Notes under the pieces: generated by a model
Told to the model about the DNA's origin: nothing
Seen by the model: the letters and a program-made list of their open reading frames with translations, nothing else
Databases searched by the model: none
Assembly (NCBI GenBank): GCA_008711295.1
Contig: VUYV01000003.1
Location: 10,743,148-10,807,147 of the forward strand
DNA from: Anarhynchus alexandrinus
Lineage: Eukaryota; Chordata; Aves; Charadriiformes; Charadriidae
Direction of reading: 5' to 3'
DNA length: 64,000 bases
Shown here: in pieces, positions 1 to 12,680 of the stretch
Layout of the letters: each line of letters opens with the position of its first letter
Position numbering within the stretch: the stretch's first letter is position 1
Translations under genes and position numbers: made by a program

Positions 1-130
1 TAAAAATCAAAGTAAAGATGGTGATTATTAGAGACTCCTCTTCAGGGATATCATAGTATTGGCCAAGAGGTGCCAATCTGAAGTAGTGAAAGAAGTTGTT
101 TGGGTTTTTTTTGTTAATCCCCAAGCTAGA

Positions 131-167
131 CATGTTCAGAAGGGACGCATAGTCACTTCTGAACATG
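131..167. repeat. 12-bp perfect inverted repeat (hairpin)
   Basis: Arms at 131-142 (CATGTTCAGAAG) and 156-167 (CTTCTGAACATG) are perfect reverse complements separated by 13 nt. The flanking bases do not extend the pairing. It could be a chance palindrome, a remnant of a small inverted-repeat element or a hairpin in the intron transcript; nothing here separates these. Confidence 0.6.
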
Positions 168-3100
168 CTTCTCCATCTTGATGATCTGTCTTTCCAATGG
201 ATAAATTTTGTCAAAGGTACTTTGCTGACTATTGGTGTAAAAGTGTAACTTTGATTACCTTCAGTTTGTGTCGGTTTAGCAATGGTTTATTGACTCTGAA
301 AATATTCAGGGCTCTGAAGATAAAATTAGTAAGTGACTGGGAAAGTCTCCCTCTTGGAGGAGGTACATGAACTTGGTTATTCAAAAGGACTGGAAAAAAA
401 CCCAACCACCTCTTCCTGGGGCATATGAGAATCTGACTTTTTCCAGTATTCAATTAAAAAAAAAAAATCACCCAGCAGGCATATAATTAATTTTTTACTT
501 ATAAGCTAATATTCACAAACAAAATTAAATTTTGCAACAGGATTATAGTTGAGAAAATATACCATTATGTAATCTAAAAGATGCAGTTAGTACTGCGGTA
601 GACATACTATCTTTTCATTTTCCTCTTAGAAAAACCCAAAACAAGCAAACAAAAAAAACTTTACTTTACAGTTCCTCTCCAAGTATTGCATGAAAGGTAT
701 CTACTTCATTAAACTAAAATAGCATACAGATGACTTGGAGTGGGTCACACTGAGTCAAACACAATTCACTCCCAGGTTTGTTAAAGATTGACCCATTGAT
801 TTGTTGAGGAAAAAAATTATTTGTACAGTAGAAATTATTATCTGTTCTTCAGTAATCTATATGACTGCAAAGTTTAAAGATTTGATCTGAGTCATTTGGC
901 TGGCTTAGATCTTGACTTTCGTAGCCTTAATTTTAAAAAAGAAAAAAAGTTGATGACGTTGGCAAGGGAAAACATTTAGGCCTCAGTTGTGTTCCTGAGC
1001 ATTCAGTTCCAGTGTTCCAGTGTTGCATGAGTATAGTTACTCGATGCTCCTTAGTGGATACAACTATGCCTGATCGCCAAGACATGATAGTTTGGGCTGA
1101 AATTTTTTTTTATATGGTGTTTCTGCATTAGCTTTCAAATAGTACTAGTGGGTAGTGTAAAGGCAATTTTTCACAAGAACAGTTCTTTTTCTGAAAGGAA
1201 AGAAGAGGGAAAAGGTATTGATTTACCATGTTTAAAAGCTAAGGTAAAAGGCAAATCATTTCCCTGATGCAGTCTGAAACTTTCAAGCATTCCATCTGGA
1301 GATTGAAAATTTGACCAGAGTTGGGGCATGTTGATGCCACGGATATATCTTATGCAAAGGACATTTTGGAAAAAGTTGGTTATGAAAATACTCAGGAATT
1401 GGTTAGGAATAACATTAAGCATTTTCTGATGATGACTTTCCTGTGTTGCTAGTCCAGCCCACAGCTTCAAGACTGCAATTGTTTTTGAACAATTGTACCC
1501 ATTGAGCACTAGCAACTATTCCTTTCTTGATGCTCCCCCTGCTGTTACCAAGCAAAATGAAGAGGCTTCTGAATAAAATGCAGAGAGCACCTGATCTGGA
1601 CTGTTGGGAAGATAATGCTTTTGGGTAGATGGAAATGTTCATGGGGTGGATACCAATGCTGGTAGAAGATAAGATAACTGCAAGGGAGGGAGCAGAGTGG
1701 AACGAAAAGCTTGTGATGAAGACTGGTATCAAAAAAGGAACAACGGTGGAACAAAGCAGGAATCCAGGACTGGATGAGCAAGGTAGAAACCTAAATTAGG
1801 GTAGGATTTAGAAATAGAATTAACACAGAAATGTATTGAAAGGGTTTATACAAACAAAAGACAGACTTAAAGTGCAAATAAAAGGATAGAGAGGTCTGAT
1901 ACTCACTAGATCAGTGAGCTTACCAGAAGCTGCAGTGTAATCAAAGAAATCCCCTCAGTCTTGCACTCTTGTCCTCTAGGGATGACAGTCTATTAATGTT
2001 ACCAATCACTTTCTTTGCACAGCTGGCAGAAGTTATGTATATATTACTATATACTTATAGTAACACTACAGGCAATGCTTCTTGCTATGTATAGGCAGTA
2101 CCGCTGAGAAACACAATGGCCTAAATGTTTTGCCTTGCCAATGCCATCAACATTGTTCCTTTTCAAGAAGAGGCTACAACATCAAGGTTACAAAAGTCAA
2201 ACTCTACAACATCAGCCAAATGACTCAAATCTGTATAAATCTACTGTACAGAAGTTACATGTATATATTGCCAGTTCTGTTGTTGAGCCATGTAGACCAA
2301 TGCAGTAGGAGAATTTTCTGGTTTCCATTCTGGTTTTTTGTTTGCTTTCTTTTCAATGTCGGTAAAAATTATGTACAGAAAATAAACTACACAAGGATAA
2401 TCAAGTATAATCCAGTCTTTAAATAATAACACTTTCTCTCACATGGGTACGCTTGACTTGCTTCATGAAATGGAGGCTGTTTTGGAAATAACACTGGGGT
2501 TTGTATTACATGGAACTGTTACAGGCAAAAATCTATCCTCCGCTGTTACAGATTTTGAGAAGTGAGTGAAGTATAATCAGGGAGGGGAAAAAAAGTAGAG
2601 GCAGGATTCTCTCCCTGCCTCCGCAGGGTTTTCTGTGTCATGTTGATAACTCACTTAAGCATTTTTGTCTTTATCTTTAGAATGCTTTCTTTGGCTCCTG
2701 TCAATTTGAGCATTCATGTTCAATTTGACTACCTGAAGTCTTGTAACGTATAAAGTATTCAGAAAAATCTTATCCAAAAACCTTGACAATCTATTGGCAA
2801 CTTCACAGTCATCTGTCATAAGTACTGGGGACAATACTTTCTTGCATCATATAATTCGTGGGGAAATAGAAGGGAAAATAGAAGAATGAGAAGAACAGTA
2901 ATAAATGAACAGTTCTGAAGACGAAGTTAGAATGAAATTAGGAAGCCTGCCTTTTGAGCAAGCTTTGAAAAACACATAATACTAAAGTTTTGTACCATGT
3001 TTCTGTCAGTGTGGAAAAGGCATATGCCTTGCTTACTTGTCCTGTAATTATTAGATGTTTATTTATGCATATGTTTTTTGTTACAGTTTTAAATATAAGG

Positions 3101-5454
3101 AAGGGAAAATTGTTTGCATGGGGCAAATTTTAATTTAGCCTATGTGCTAAAACTTTTATTGTTTAGTTTTTCAACATACATGCTCTTTTCAATATGAAAG
3201 TTTTGATGTCAGAAAGAACTTAGGCACAATGTAATTATAAATTTACCCCTTTATTTTGATCTAAGGTGTGACTGCTGGTGTTAGAAGGCAGTATTATTAA
3301 CTTAATTAGATTTATTGTTAATAAATAACTTTCATCTAAATTTTCATTTTAATTTCAGTGTTGACTTCTGAGTCTTTACAACAAAGACTTCAATTTTAAC
3401 ATGCAGCAACAATGAAATCTAGTTTGGTTCTTTTTTCTCGTTTGAACCATTGTTCTAATTTAATCTATGGTATTAACAGAGTTAAGAAATGAAAGGATAA
3501 TGGGTAACAATGTTAATCGGTTGCTGAATATGTTTTTAGATATTTTTTTTTTGTGTATGCTGGTCAGTCTGCTAGTTCAGAGTACAAGGTTTTTTTCATT
3601 TGTATTCATTCTTCTCTCTTTTGTTAGTAGGCTGTGTTTTGTTGGGCTTTTTAAAATTCTATTTTAAATGCATATATTTTGTCTTAGACACCTGACAAAA
3701 TTAGGCTCTGTGATCTCTTCTGGATTCCAAGCCTATAGTCTTTTGGAGGGTGAACGAGGGGGTTGTGTTACTCTGAGTTTGGGTAGAAAAGATTTCTGTG
3801 TATTGAAGTTTGTGTGGTACAAGCAAAAGTAGTTGTAGTATGTGGGCATTCAATCTTTTAGATTATTAATGTGAGATCTTGCATGCAAATATTAAATTAT
3901 TTTTAATTATGTGGTAAGTTTCATTGTATTTTATTTGTTTACATGTACAACAATTACATAAATTTGAGAGTATAGTAAGTGTGGATTTATTTATTTTATT
4001 TATTATTTTACCACACAAAAAGTGGATGTTCATTTATTTTTCTGAGGAATTCAGATATGGTGATCTCTCTTCATAAATTATTCTTTGAAATTCTGGCTGC
4101 TGTGCAGTCTAGCCAACATTCACCAAAGTGCACAGCATAGAAATTTGCAGAGGCTAGTCCAACAATCTTTTTAAAATATGTATCTTCTGTTTCACTGGTG
4201 GTGTCACATATTGGGGGTTGGGGGGGTAGTATTTAAGATTTCATATTGCACTGAAAGTTTCAGGTAATTTCACACTTTCAACTGAAAGTTGATTGTGTTT
4301 TTTAGATATTCATTCTGTACTTGGCATAAATTGAATATAGTAGAGTTAAATCTGAATTTCTTCTTATTTGGCATGTTAAGGGAGCATTGTTTGAAACCTT
4401 TAAAATATATCAAATGCCACTCTTACAGTAGAAGATTAAGTGCGTCAGATCTGCTAAATCAGCTTTGATATACTTGTCACATCTCTTATCTGTTATTTGT
4501 CTAATTTAAAAATCTAATAAAAAACTTCTAATGGCAATAGCCTGATGAAAAGGTACTCAACAGTTAAAACTGAAATATCAAAAGGCATATTTAATTTGTA
4601 GTTACACAACGACATACTTGTCAACCCTAACTTTTCTTCTTTTGTTTAATTTGGGGCACCAGCACCCTGATTACATGAAAGATGACAAGTGCATTTACAT
4701 CTTAAAAACATTTGGATATAGTAGAAATCTTTCTTTTTTTTTTTTTTTGAGAAATAGGCAATTACTTTTTGACTGAAATGTGCAAAATAGTTTGGTTTGA
4801 AATCTCTGTAACCCTTTAGAATGCTTCTAACACTTCAAATGAATGGCTTCAGAGTTATCTTACTACATGTAGATGATTTTGAACTCCAACAGATCTCAAA
4901 CTATTGATGTCCTGTGTTCAGAAATTGTCTGTCTTTTTATGCTTTAGTAAGGCCAAATTCTGCTATTTTGATGAGGGATATAACATGCCAGTTAGTCTTT
5001 GTATGTGAACAGGAAGAAAACAATGATGCTTTTGCAGTTCTATTGCATATAAGAAATAAATGCCATAATATTAAAAAAAAAAAGTGTTCTGCATTGGCAA
5101 ATAAAGTTGCTAAAGGACTTGTCAACTGTGCTTTTTATTTGTTGCAAAATGACAGTTGTTTAACTCTTCATGGCACAGTCACAGATACATTCCACTCACT
5201 AGTTATTTTCATCTAGCTACTGGAGTAGAAGTAGAGGGTACAGGCTGAAGCCTTACATGTCTTATAGCCTGCACGTTCTTGGGTTGTATGCCATTGTATT
5301 TCATTTTCTTGCAGCATTTCTCAGGTTGCAGTTTAGAGTCTGCAGAGGGTTCAGCATTGGTAAGAGTGCCAACTTTAGCTACTGAAAAGGGAACTTACCT
5401 TTAAGTGCTAGTAAGTGGAGCAGCAAAGTGATTTTTTTTTTTTTTTCTGGGTCT

Positions 5455-5544
5455 CCCCCCCCCCCCCCCNNNNNNNNNNNNNNNNNNNNNNNNNNNNNNN
5501 NNNNNNNNNNNNNNNNNNNNNNNNNNNNNNNNNNNNNNNNNNNN
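5455..5544. other. Poly-C tract running into an assembly gap
   Basis: A T-run at 5432-5446 is followed by a 15-C run (5455-5469), then 75 N (5470-5544), then a G/A-rich start with a long A-run. The gap lies at homopolymers that short-read assembly handles poorly, so missing sequence is likely low-complexity. Confidence 0.9.
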
Positions 5545-8025
5545 GTGAGGAAAAAAAAAAAAAAAAAGAGGAGACCACTTAACCACAGGGCTGCACAAAA
5601 GGGAATCAGTGCTTGAAGAAACAGCTGTGTTTCTGTGCTGGTGTGTTGTATCTTTGTGGAGAAACTTTTTGGAACACCAGAGTGTTCTTATACACAGTAC
5701 TCTCTAAGTAGTCCAGTTAAAATATGCCATTTTTCATTCAAACTAACTGCATTTGCAACATACATTAGTAATTTGATATTTCGTCATTATAGTAAGGAAA
5801 TATTAACTATGTTCTGTATCAACAATCACATTTTTTTCAGGATGAGTTGAATTCAACATCCTTAAATGCCCTGTTCAACCAGCAAGTGTAACAGTTAATG
5901 TGTTGCATGACTGCAGTTCTTGCGTTTGATTTATTACACATAATTATTCGCTGAGTAGAATCATGTACTAAAATTTTGAAGTCAGGGGTTATCATATCGT
6001 AGGCTTTCAATTAATTTTGTAAAAAAAATAAAATAATTTGCTGCTTGAAAAATTTCACAAATTTGACTGCATGTTTCAAAATACCTTCATTTATGTAACT
6101 TCATTTTAACCTCAGGTTTTTCTTCAATTTCACTTTCAGACATCAGGTTTCATTACATTTCTCACTTCTGACAACAGTGAGATTTCTTTAAAGTATTACA
6201 TCGGTGTCTGAATTATAAATATTAAGGATCATTCTAGCTTGTGAAATGGAATGGACGTTGTACCCTCTCTGTCCTTGGAAACAGTTGCAAAAGATGCGAA
6301 CAGGAGAAAGAACTGTTTCTCCAGCTTTCTGTAGTTTCTGCCGACAGGTTATGTTTAATTTCTGACTATTACAGAAATCCCAATAGAAAATGTCCTGGAG
6401 AGACATTGCATTTTCTGGTCCCTGCCTGCCACATACTGAGTTGTACTTGCATGTTAACTTTGTTAGATATCTTCTAGTGCTTCCACACACTTCTTGCTTG
6501 CAAGATTTTCTGCTGCTAATTTTGAATCAAGTTTCTTGTTGGCTTGTCTCAGCAGACTCTAGACTTCACGTGTGCAAGCAAGCATGCAGTAGAAGTTCAT
6601 CTGCAACTTAACTATTTTATTTCTTATTCTGCTTCTAGCAAAGCACATCTTGCCTTCCTCACAGTTCTGCTTTACAGTGTTTTCTGTTAAGCCTACCAGT
6701 AGTTGTTTACTAGACTGTCACCCATATCTCTCCCAACTTTTATTTGGCTTTACCTGTCAAACTCCTTCCTGCAATACATTGTGGCATTTCTGTCTATGCT
6801 TTGCTGAAGACCATTAAGCTCCAGGAATTAAGCTCCAAAAACACTTTCTCTTTTGTTTTTCATTAAAAGTTGGAACACCTGTATTCTTCTCAAACTGCAA
6901 AATTAAGTGGTCAGCAAATTTGTAAATTGCTTATTTAAAGCAACGTGTATTTTAAAAAGGGAAATAACAGGATAGGGAAAAAAAATCTTTCTCACCTGAA
7001 AATTTTGAAGACCTAAGACATGCGTTAATGTCAACAATCTTCTTTTTGTTACAAGTAACCTAAATATGTTTTTAGACCCTCAAGCTGACTTTTCAAAAAA
7101 CACTTCAGCTATTTTAATATTATTTAGTATTTTTATGACTGTCTTTGATAACAGCATCTGATCTCTGCATTGCTCAAAGCAGAAAATGTATCAGGGATTG
7201 GAATCAATGATAATGTATAGAGGAGAAAAGACAAGCATCATTTTTTTTCCTCTTCGAACACCCTGTACTACATGCATGAATGAGGGGGTAGCCACACAAG
7301 TTTGATACTGTCCCAACCCGTTCAATAAAACATAAATAGTAATAAATCGTGTCATCAGCTGAACAGTACTACTCAGTGGTCTAACTTGTTGGCATAGTGA
7401 ATGCTTTCATGTTTACTTTGCATTTGATAAGCACAAATGCCATCTTAATGTTTACTGTTTGGAGTACTGATTACTTAGGGTGCCCCAGTGTTACTGGAAT
7501 GAGGCAGGAAACAGTTTTGGATCACTGTCAGGTTGGATAAGTGAGTAGGAATGGATGGATGGAAAGGTGCGAGAGGAAGAGCTCAGTGGTGCTGTGGATG
7601 GGTTTGGGAGCCAGAACTGAAGACCAGGGAGGTGAGGGGAGGTATGATAAGGTCACAGTATAAAAAGCCAAAAGCTTAGAACTGCAAAGGAATAGTCACT
7701 ATTACTATTCTTTCTTTTTATTTGATTATTAGTTTGATTATAAGCCCCAAAAAAAATTAAAACCTTGGTTGTGAATTAGGTGTTTGAGTGGGCTCAGTGT
7801 TAGACTGCTCCTTCAATCATTACCCTTAGAAACTAGATTTTTATTATCTTGGTAATGCTCAAGGTGGTTCCTGCAGCAGTCTTTAACAAACTGAGGTGTA
7901 ATGAAACAAGCAGAGTAAGGAAAGAAAGTCAAATGAGAAGTAAAATTACCTGTAGTCCCAAACTGTGGTCTTGGGTCTGTATCAGCCTCCTTAGCTAAGC
8001 TTTTTAGCTTGGGCTTACTCTCTTC

Positions 8026-8074
8026 CTACAAAGATTTGCTTCCACAGGTCTACAAAGATTTTACTTCCACAGGT
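8026..8074. repeat. Tandem duplication of a 24-25 bp unit
   Basis: Two adjacent units, 8026-8049 and 8050-8074, both begin CTACAAAGATT and end CTTCCACAGGT; they differ only by a small change in the middle. Each unit ends in a pyrimidine-ACAG/GT stretch resembling a splice acceptor. No exon follows that I can recognise, so this is listed as a local repeat. Confidence 0.75.
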
Positions 8075-11000
8075 GTGCTGACATGTAGATGCTATTGCTG
8101 TTTGCTATCCAGTTGGGTAGTGCTTGCTCCTAAAAGCAAGGGATCTTGGGAGTGCTCTCTCCTTGTACCCCTGAACTCTTTTAAAGTCCCTTTGATGTTC
8201 TCTAGCCTGATCCCAAAGGCATTCATGCTTGCGCTGCTGTTGCATGGCTGTCAGTTAAGGCATGGGTAGTTTTCTGTATTGACAGAACTAATTTTTTACT
8301 ATACAGCATTTATCTGCTGAGAGATTAAATACATTCTCAGGGTTATCTCATTTTTTATTTTATATTTAAATATATTTGCTTGCTTGGAATAGTTGCATTT
8401 TACATATTATATTGGCTAATGCATACAATTACATTTTCTGTTGTGAGCTTGTCAGAGCTGCAGACTAGGTCCTGTGGAAATCAAGGCATCCATTTTAAAA
8501 GTTGGGTTCAAGGCAGACTGATATGCTCCAGAAACTCTGGAACTTTAAACTGTGGAACAGTTTAGTAGATCATATTAAAGTCATAGTTTCAGAAGACAGT
8601 GTGTGTGGAAGCACTGTGAGGTCAAGAATCATCTACAGGCCATGATTAATATTTGGGAATCTTTAAGGTGTTGTTGATACCTACTCATAGGTGACTGTGG
8701 GTCTCATTTAAGGCTAACGGTTCGTCTGTAGCGGAGGTTTGTCTGCTGCTTTTTGTAACTAAGTCGTATCTCTAGCTCAGATTATAATGGTTCAGAGTTT
8801 TGTGCATGTTGTTTAAATGGGAAGTTCCAAGTTAGAACTTTGCTATTACTCTAAGTAAACTCAGCTGCATTAAAATTATCAGACTTTTCTGTGCAGGGAG
8901 CTGCCTATATGGTTTCTGTAATTCACACTGCTGTGCCTTAGAGAGTAGTTTTGTCATGTTATGTCCCTGAATGTGTGCAGTAGTTAAGGATGTTATAGTT
9001 ATTAACATTTTAAATACAGTGATGAAAATACAGTCTCCAAGATGTACCTTGCCACTGGACAGCTAAACTAGCAGAGTGGGGAAAATAGCTGTCTACTCAA
9101 TGCTTCAGTAACACTTTCTGCCCAGTGGTGTGTGCATGTTTTTAAGTTGAAAATTTTAGTGTAACAAAAAATCTCTGCTTTCTATAGAAAATGTCTATAC
9201 AGAATTCAGCCTGGAGCATGTTCTCTCTGTAGCCAAGTTATCAAGCCCTTGAACTCTTAATGAGAAAATATGATAGACTTCTAACAGTACAGCAGATCCA
9301 TTGTAATAAAAAGCATTTCATTAGCTTAAAATTTCTTTACACAACGAATAGCAATTTAAATTTAATGAAACACTTAAACTTTATTGATGTGTGGATGAAA
9401 TTATAGTGCTGGACTTGTTCAGCAGTTGAAGTAATTCAAAGTTATTAAAATCCTTTACTTTGAACTGTGAAAAATCTTAAGCTTTCCAGTTATTGTGGGT
9501 CACTCCTGAGTCCAGATAGCTTCCAAATGTTAATTTTTGACTTGAACAAATTTTAAGGATCTATTGTTCAGGTCATGCAAAGACATTCTTCATTTCAAAT
9601 CCATGCCCTTTTCAAAATGCTGTAGGGATTCAGTGAAATTTGGAAGTGAAAAGCTGTGAAATAGTAACATTGGAAGCCAGTGCAAGTTCTCACCTTCGCT
9701 GTAATAAATAGGATAAATATGTGGTCTCACTGAATACTGTATGTGCCTCGCAACAATTTTTATCTCTTTTTCTTTTTCCTGGCAGTGTAGAGGGCAGTAC
9801 GGTGTTTGGGGTTTTTATTTGGTTGGTTTGGGGTTTTTTTTTACTGCAATAACATCTCTAAAAGCTACTGTGGTCTGGTTCCAACTCACTGCTTATTTAA
9901 ACAGACAGATAAATAAAATTCTACATAGAATTCAGGGGCTTTTGCCATAAATTTAAGGTATACTCTTGTGAGTAATTATTACTGATCTGCTGATCTACGT
10001 GCATTTGACTGCAATACATAATGCTTTAAATACATACATTAGTAGAAGTAAGGTCTAGCTGAAAGTCAAAATCACTTCTACAAGTGTCTACTTCCAAGGT
10101 CATCACAAGTTACCAAATCTGAAAAAGAAACTAGATTTTACCATAGAACTCAAATTTGAGAATTTGGTGAAATGAAGCAGAGCATGACCTCCAACAACAT
10201 CTTCCAAAAAATCCACTACATCTGTAACCAAGGTCCCTGTCTTCGATCAGATCTTTCCCATGACTCAATACTTCCACCATGCCTACGAAATACTGCTACC
10301 TATTAGTGTTTGCTTGTAAGCTAATACCCTGGCTTTGATTTTTTTGAGTTAAGAACATTCACAGACCTTTGCTAGGTCTAAAACTCTTGGGGGTTTTGTA
10401 TTTTATCTGTACCACACCTTTGAAAAAGTTATTTTGACCTGCTTGTTACCATTGTGCTTTTGATATAATTCAGTAGAAAGAGCAACTTTAAAAAAAGATG
10501 ATTAAAATCATTAATTGTACTAACAAAACTATGCAGTAAAAGACAGGAAAATTGTGTATCTTATTGCTGCTAGTAATCTTTTTGCTCAAGGCGCCATTTT
10601 TGACGTTTCTTACTTAAAAAAAACAAAACACTACTCTTAAAAAAGTCCATGCTCTGCTTCCTTTTGCCATGTTTGCCTTCTCTTTTACTTACCAAAGTGT
10701 ATCTGTCTTAACTCACTGCAGTTAACACAGGATGTGTTTCGCTGGTGACTAAGATTTTTTTCTATAGCTTGAAGGTTAGACAGATGCAGGACATAACTGG
10801 ACACTAAAATAGTTAGTGTCTGTATCGTTCCAAATACTTTCTTTGTGAAATTGGTCTCTCTTGGATCAGTTGGCTTCAGTTTTCTCACTTCTTAGAATAA
10901 TAATATTTGAGTGACAAGCGAAGTAAATTCATAAACATAGTATATCTCTAAGCCCATTCTTCATTTATGAAATTGCTGTCATTTTGCATATGACAGGCTA

Positions 11001-11805
11001 TTATTACAGTACCAGTGACTTCAGGAATTATGAGAAGAACACACCGTTTCCTGAGCAAGTCTGTGTTTTGAAAGGTTTTAATAATTTTAGGTTTTATAAA
11101 ATCATGAAAGGACACCTTCAGGGTGCCTTAAAAATGATGTGTTTGAAAGAAATAAATGAATATTCTTGCAGACTATGCTTGGTTTGTGTTAATGAAAGGA
11201 AATATTGCTTGAAATTTTTGGATTCAACTGTTCTCAGTTTTGATAGAGATGTTGATTTTTAGTATACCTTACAATTAAAGAAGTGACTTGCTTTTCCCAT
11301 TGAATTGGTCAGTGTCTTTATGATGCATATAGCTGCCCTCTTTTATCTGTGAAACACATCTTTTTAAATTGACGCTTCTTGCCATTACATAAAACCTCCT
11401 GTATGGGGATATCTGGGGGCAGTGTGAAGGGGTTAGTCTATGTTCCTGACTGACCCCTGCTGACGCCACTGGATGTGTGACTGGCCATAATTAACCTGCA
11501 CATATGTAAAGTGAAAGATGTGTCTGGGATTGGCAAGAACCACCACATTTGATGAGTTATCACACTCAGGCTTTTGGAAGCCTATGTCAAAATTCTGAAG
11601 GGATACAATTGGTTTCTTTTTTCCTAAGTGGCTCAGTTGTGAAGAATTTGGAAAATGCTTTAGGTAAGTGACAAACAGGGTACAGTACTGAAAATTATAT
11701 GAGTACCAGGCTTCAGGAGAATGCAGGTGCTAGTTTTACAAGATGATGATACTCTCGTATGTCCACCACCCACCAGCTGCTCTGTTCCACAGTTTCACTT
11801 TTTTT

Positions 11806-11821
11806 GGGGGGGGGGGGGGGG
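11806..11821 (+). repeat. 16-bp poly-G tract
   Basis: A T-run leads into 16 consecutive G (11806-11821), followed shortly by an A-run and an AAC-rich stretch. It is a simple repeat in the EXOC2 intron with no sign of function. Confidence 0.9.
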
Positions 11822-12349
11822 AATCCAAAAAAAAAAAAACCAAACCCAACAAAACAAAAAAACCCAACCAAACAACATAACAAAGAGAGCTTTTAAGCAG
11901 CAGAGCAGTTTCTTGGTCAGCACACTCTATATTTCATGAGAAAACTGTTGATGCAGATGGCTTTTTTGAAAATATGTGCAATATATATATACACTAAGCA
12001 GTCTGTCCCCTCTTACGTGCAATATTGTGTCTTGCTTCAGTGTTTTTCTTGTTTACAGGCATTAGAAACTTAAGAATGTTCTGTGGCCAGAAAAGAGCCA
12101 TTAAGTTCCCACTCTGACAAATATTCTGGATATACGCAGAAGAATCTCAGTCCTGCCTTACAAACTGCTAAAATCGGTAGGAACATAGTCATACCAGGGA
12201 CATGTGCCCTGCTGATTTTTCAGCACTTTACGTGTTATTAACACTATTTTATCAAAAGAAAACCCCTGAGCAGTAAAATTGTTCTTAGTGGAAACTTAGT
12301 GATAACAGAATTTATATACATAATGCTATGACTATTATATGCTCTAAAT

Positions 12350-12367
12350 GGGGGGGGGGGGGGGGGN
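12350..12367 (+). repeat. 17-bp poly-G tract ending in a single N
   Basis: Seventeen G (12350-12366) are followed by one N at 12367. A single N here shows that this assembly uses lone Ns at unresolved joins, which bears on how the N at 38043 should be read. Confidence 0.9.
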
Positions 12368-12523
12368 GTTAAAACTTTGAGAAATTTTCCTTGGGGAGAA
12401 TGAAGCCATATTTGCTTAGGAAGCCATCCTACATTTAATGGGTTGCTGGTAGTAGAAAAGTTCAGGTAGTACTGAGGCATGCCTAGATGTATTCATTTTC
12501 AAGTCAAGAAGGAGGATTTGTTA

Positions 12524-12680
12524 CACTGGAGTACGGCATCCAGCTCTGGGGCTCAGGGCAACTGAGCAGGGGCTCTGAGCAACCTGATCTAGTTGAAGAT
12601 GTCCCTGCTTATTGTGGGGGAGGTTGGACTAGATGACCTTTAAAGGTCCCTTCCAACCTAAACTATTCTATGATTCTATA
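12524..12680 (+). mobile_element. CR1 LINE fragment, 3' end, sense
   Basis: The piece begins with sequence coding for a Leu-Glu-Tyr-Gly-Ile-Gln-Leu-Trp-Gly-like stretch, as in the CR1 reverse-transcriptase C-terminal region. It then jumps to the characteristic CR1 3' end: a 'ggaggttggactagatgacc' block, 'aaggtcccttccaacct' and a tail of attctatg-type repeats ending at about 12680. Most of the element between these blocks is missing, so it is a 5'-truncated and internally deleted copy. It sits in sense orientation in the EXOC2 intron. Confidence 0.9.
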
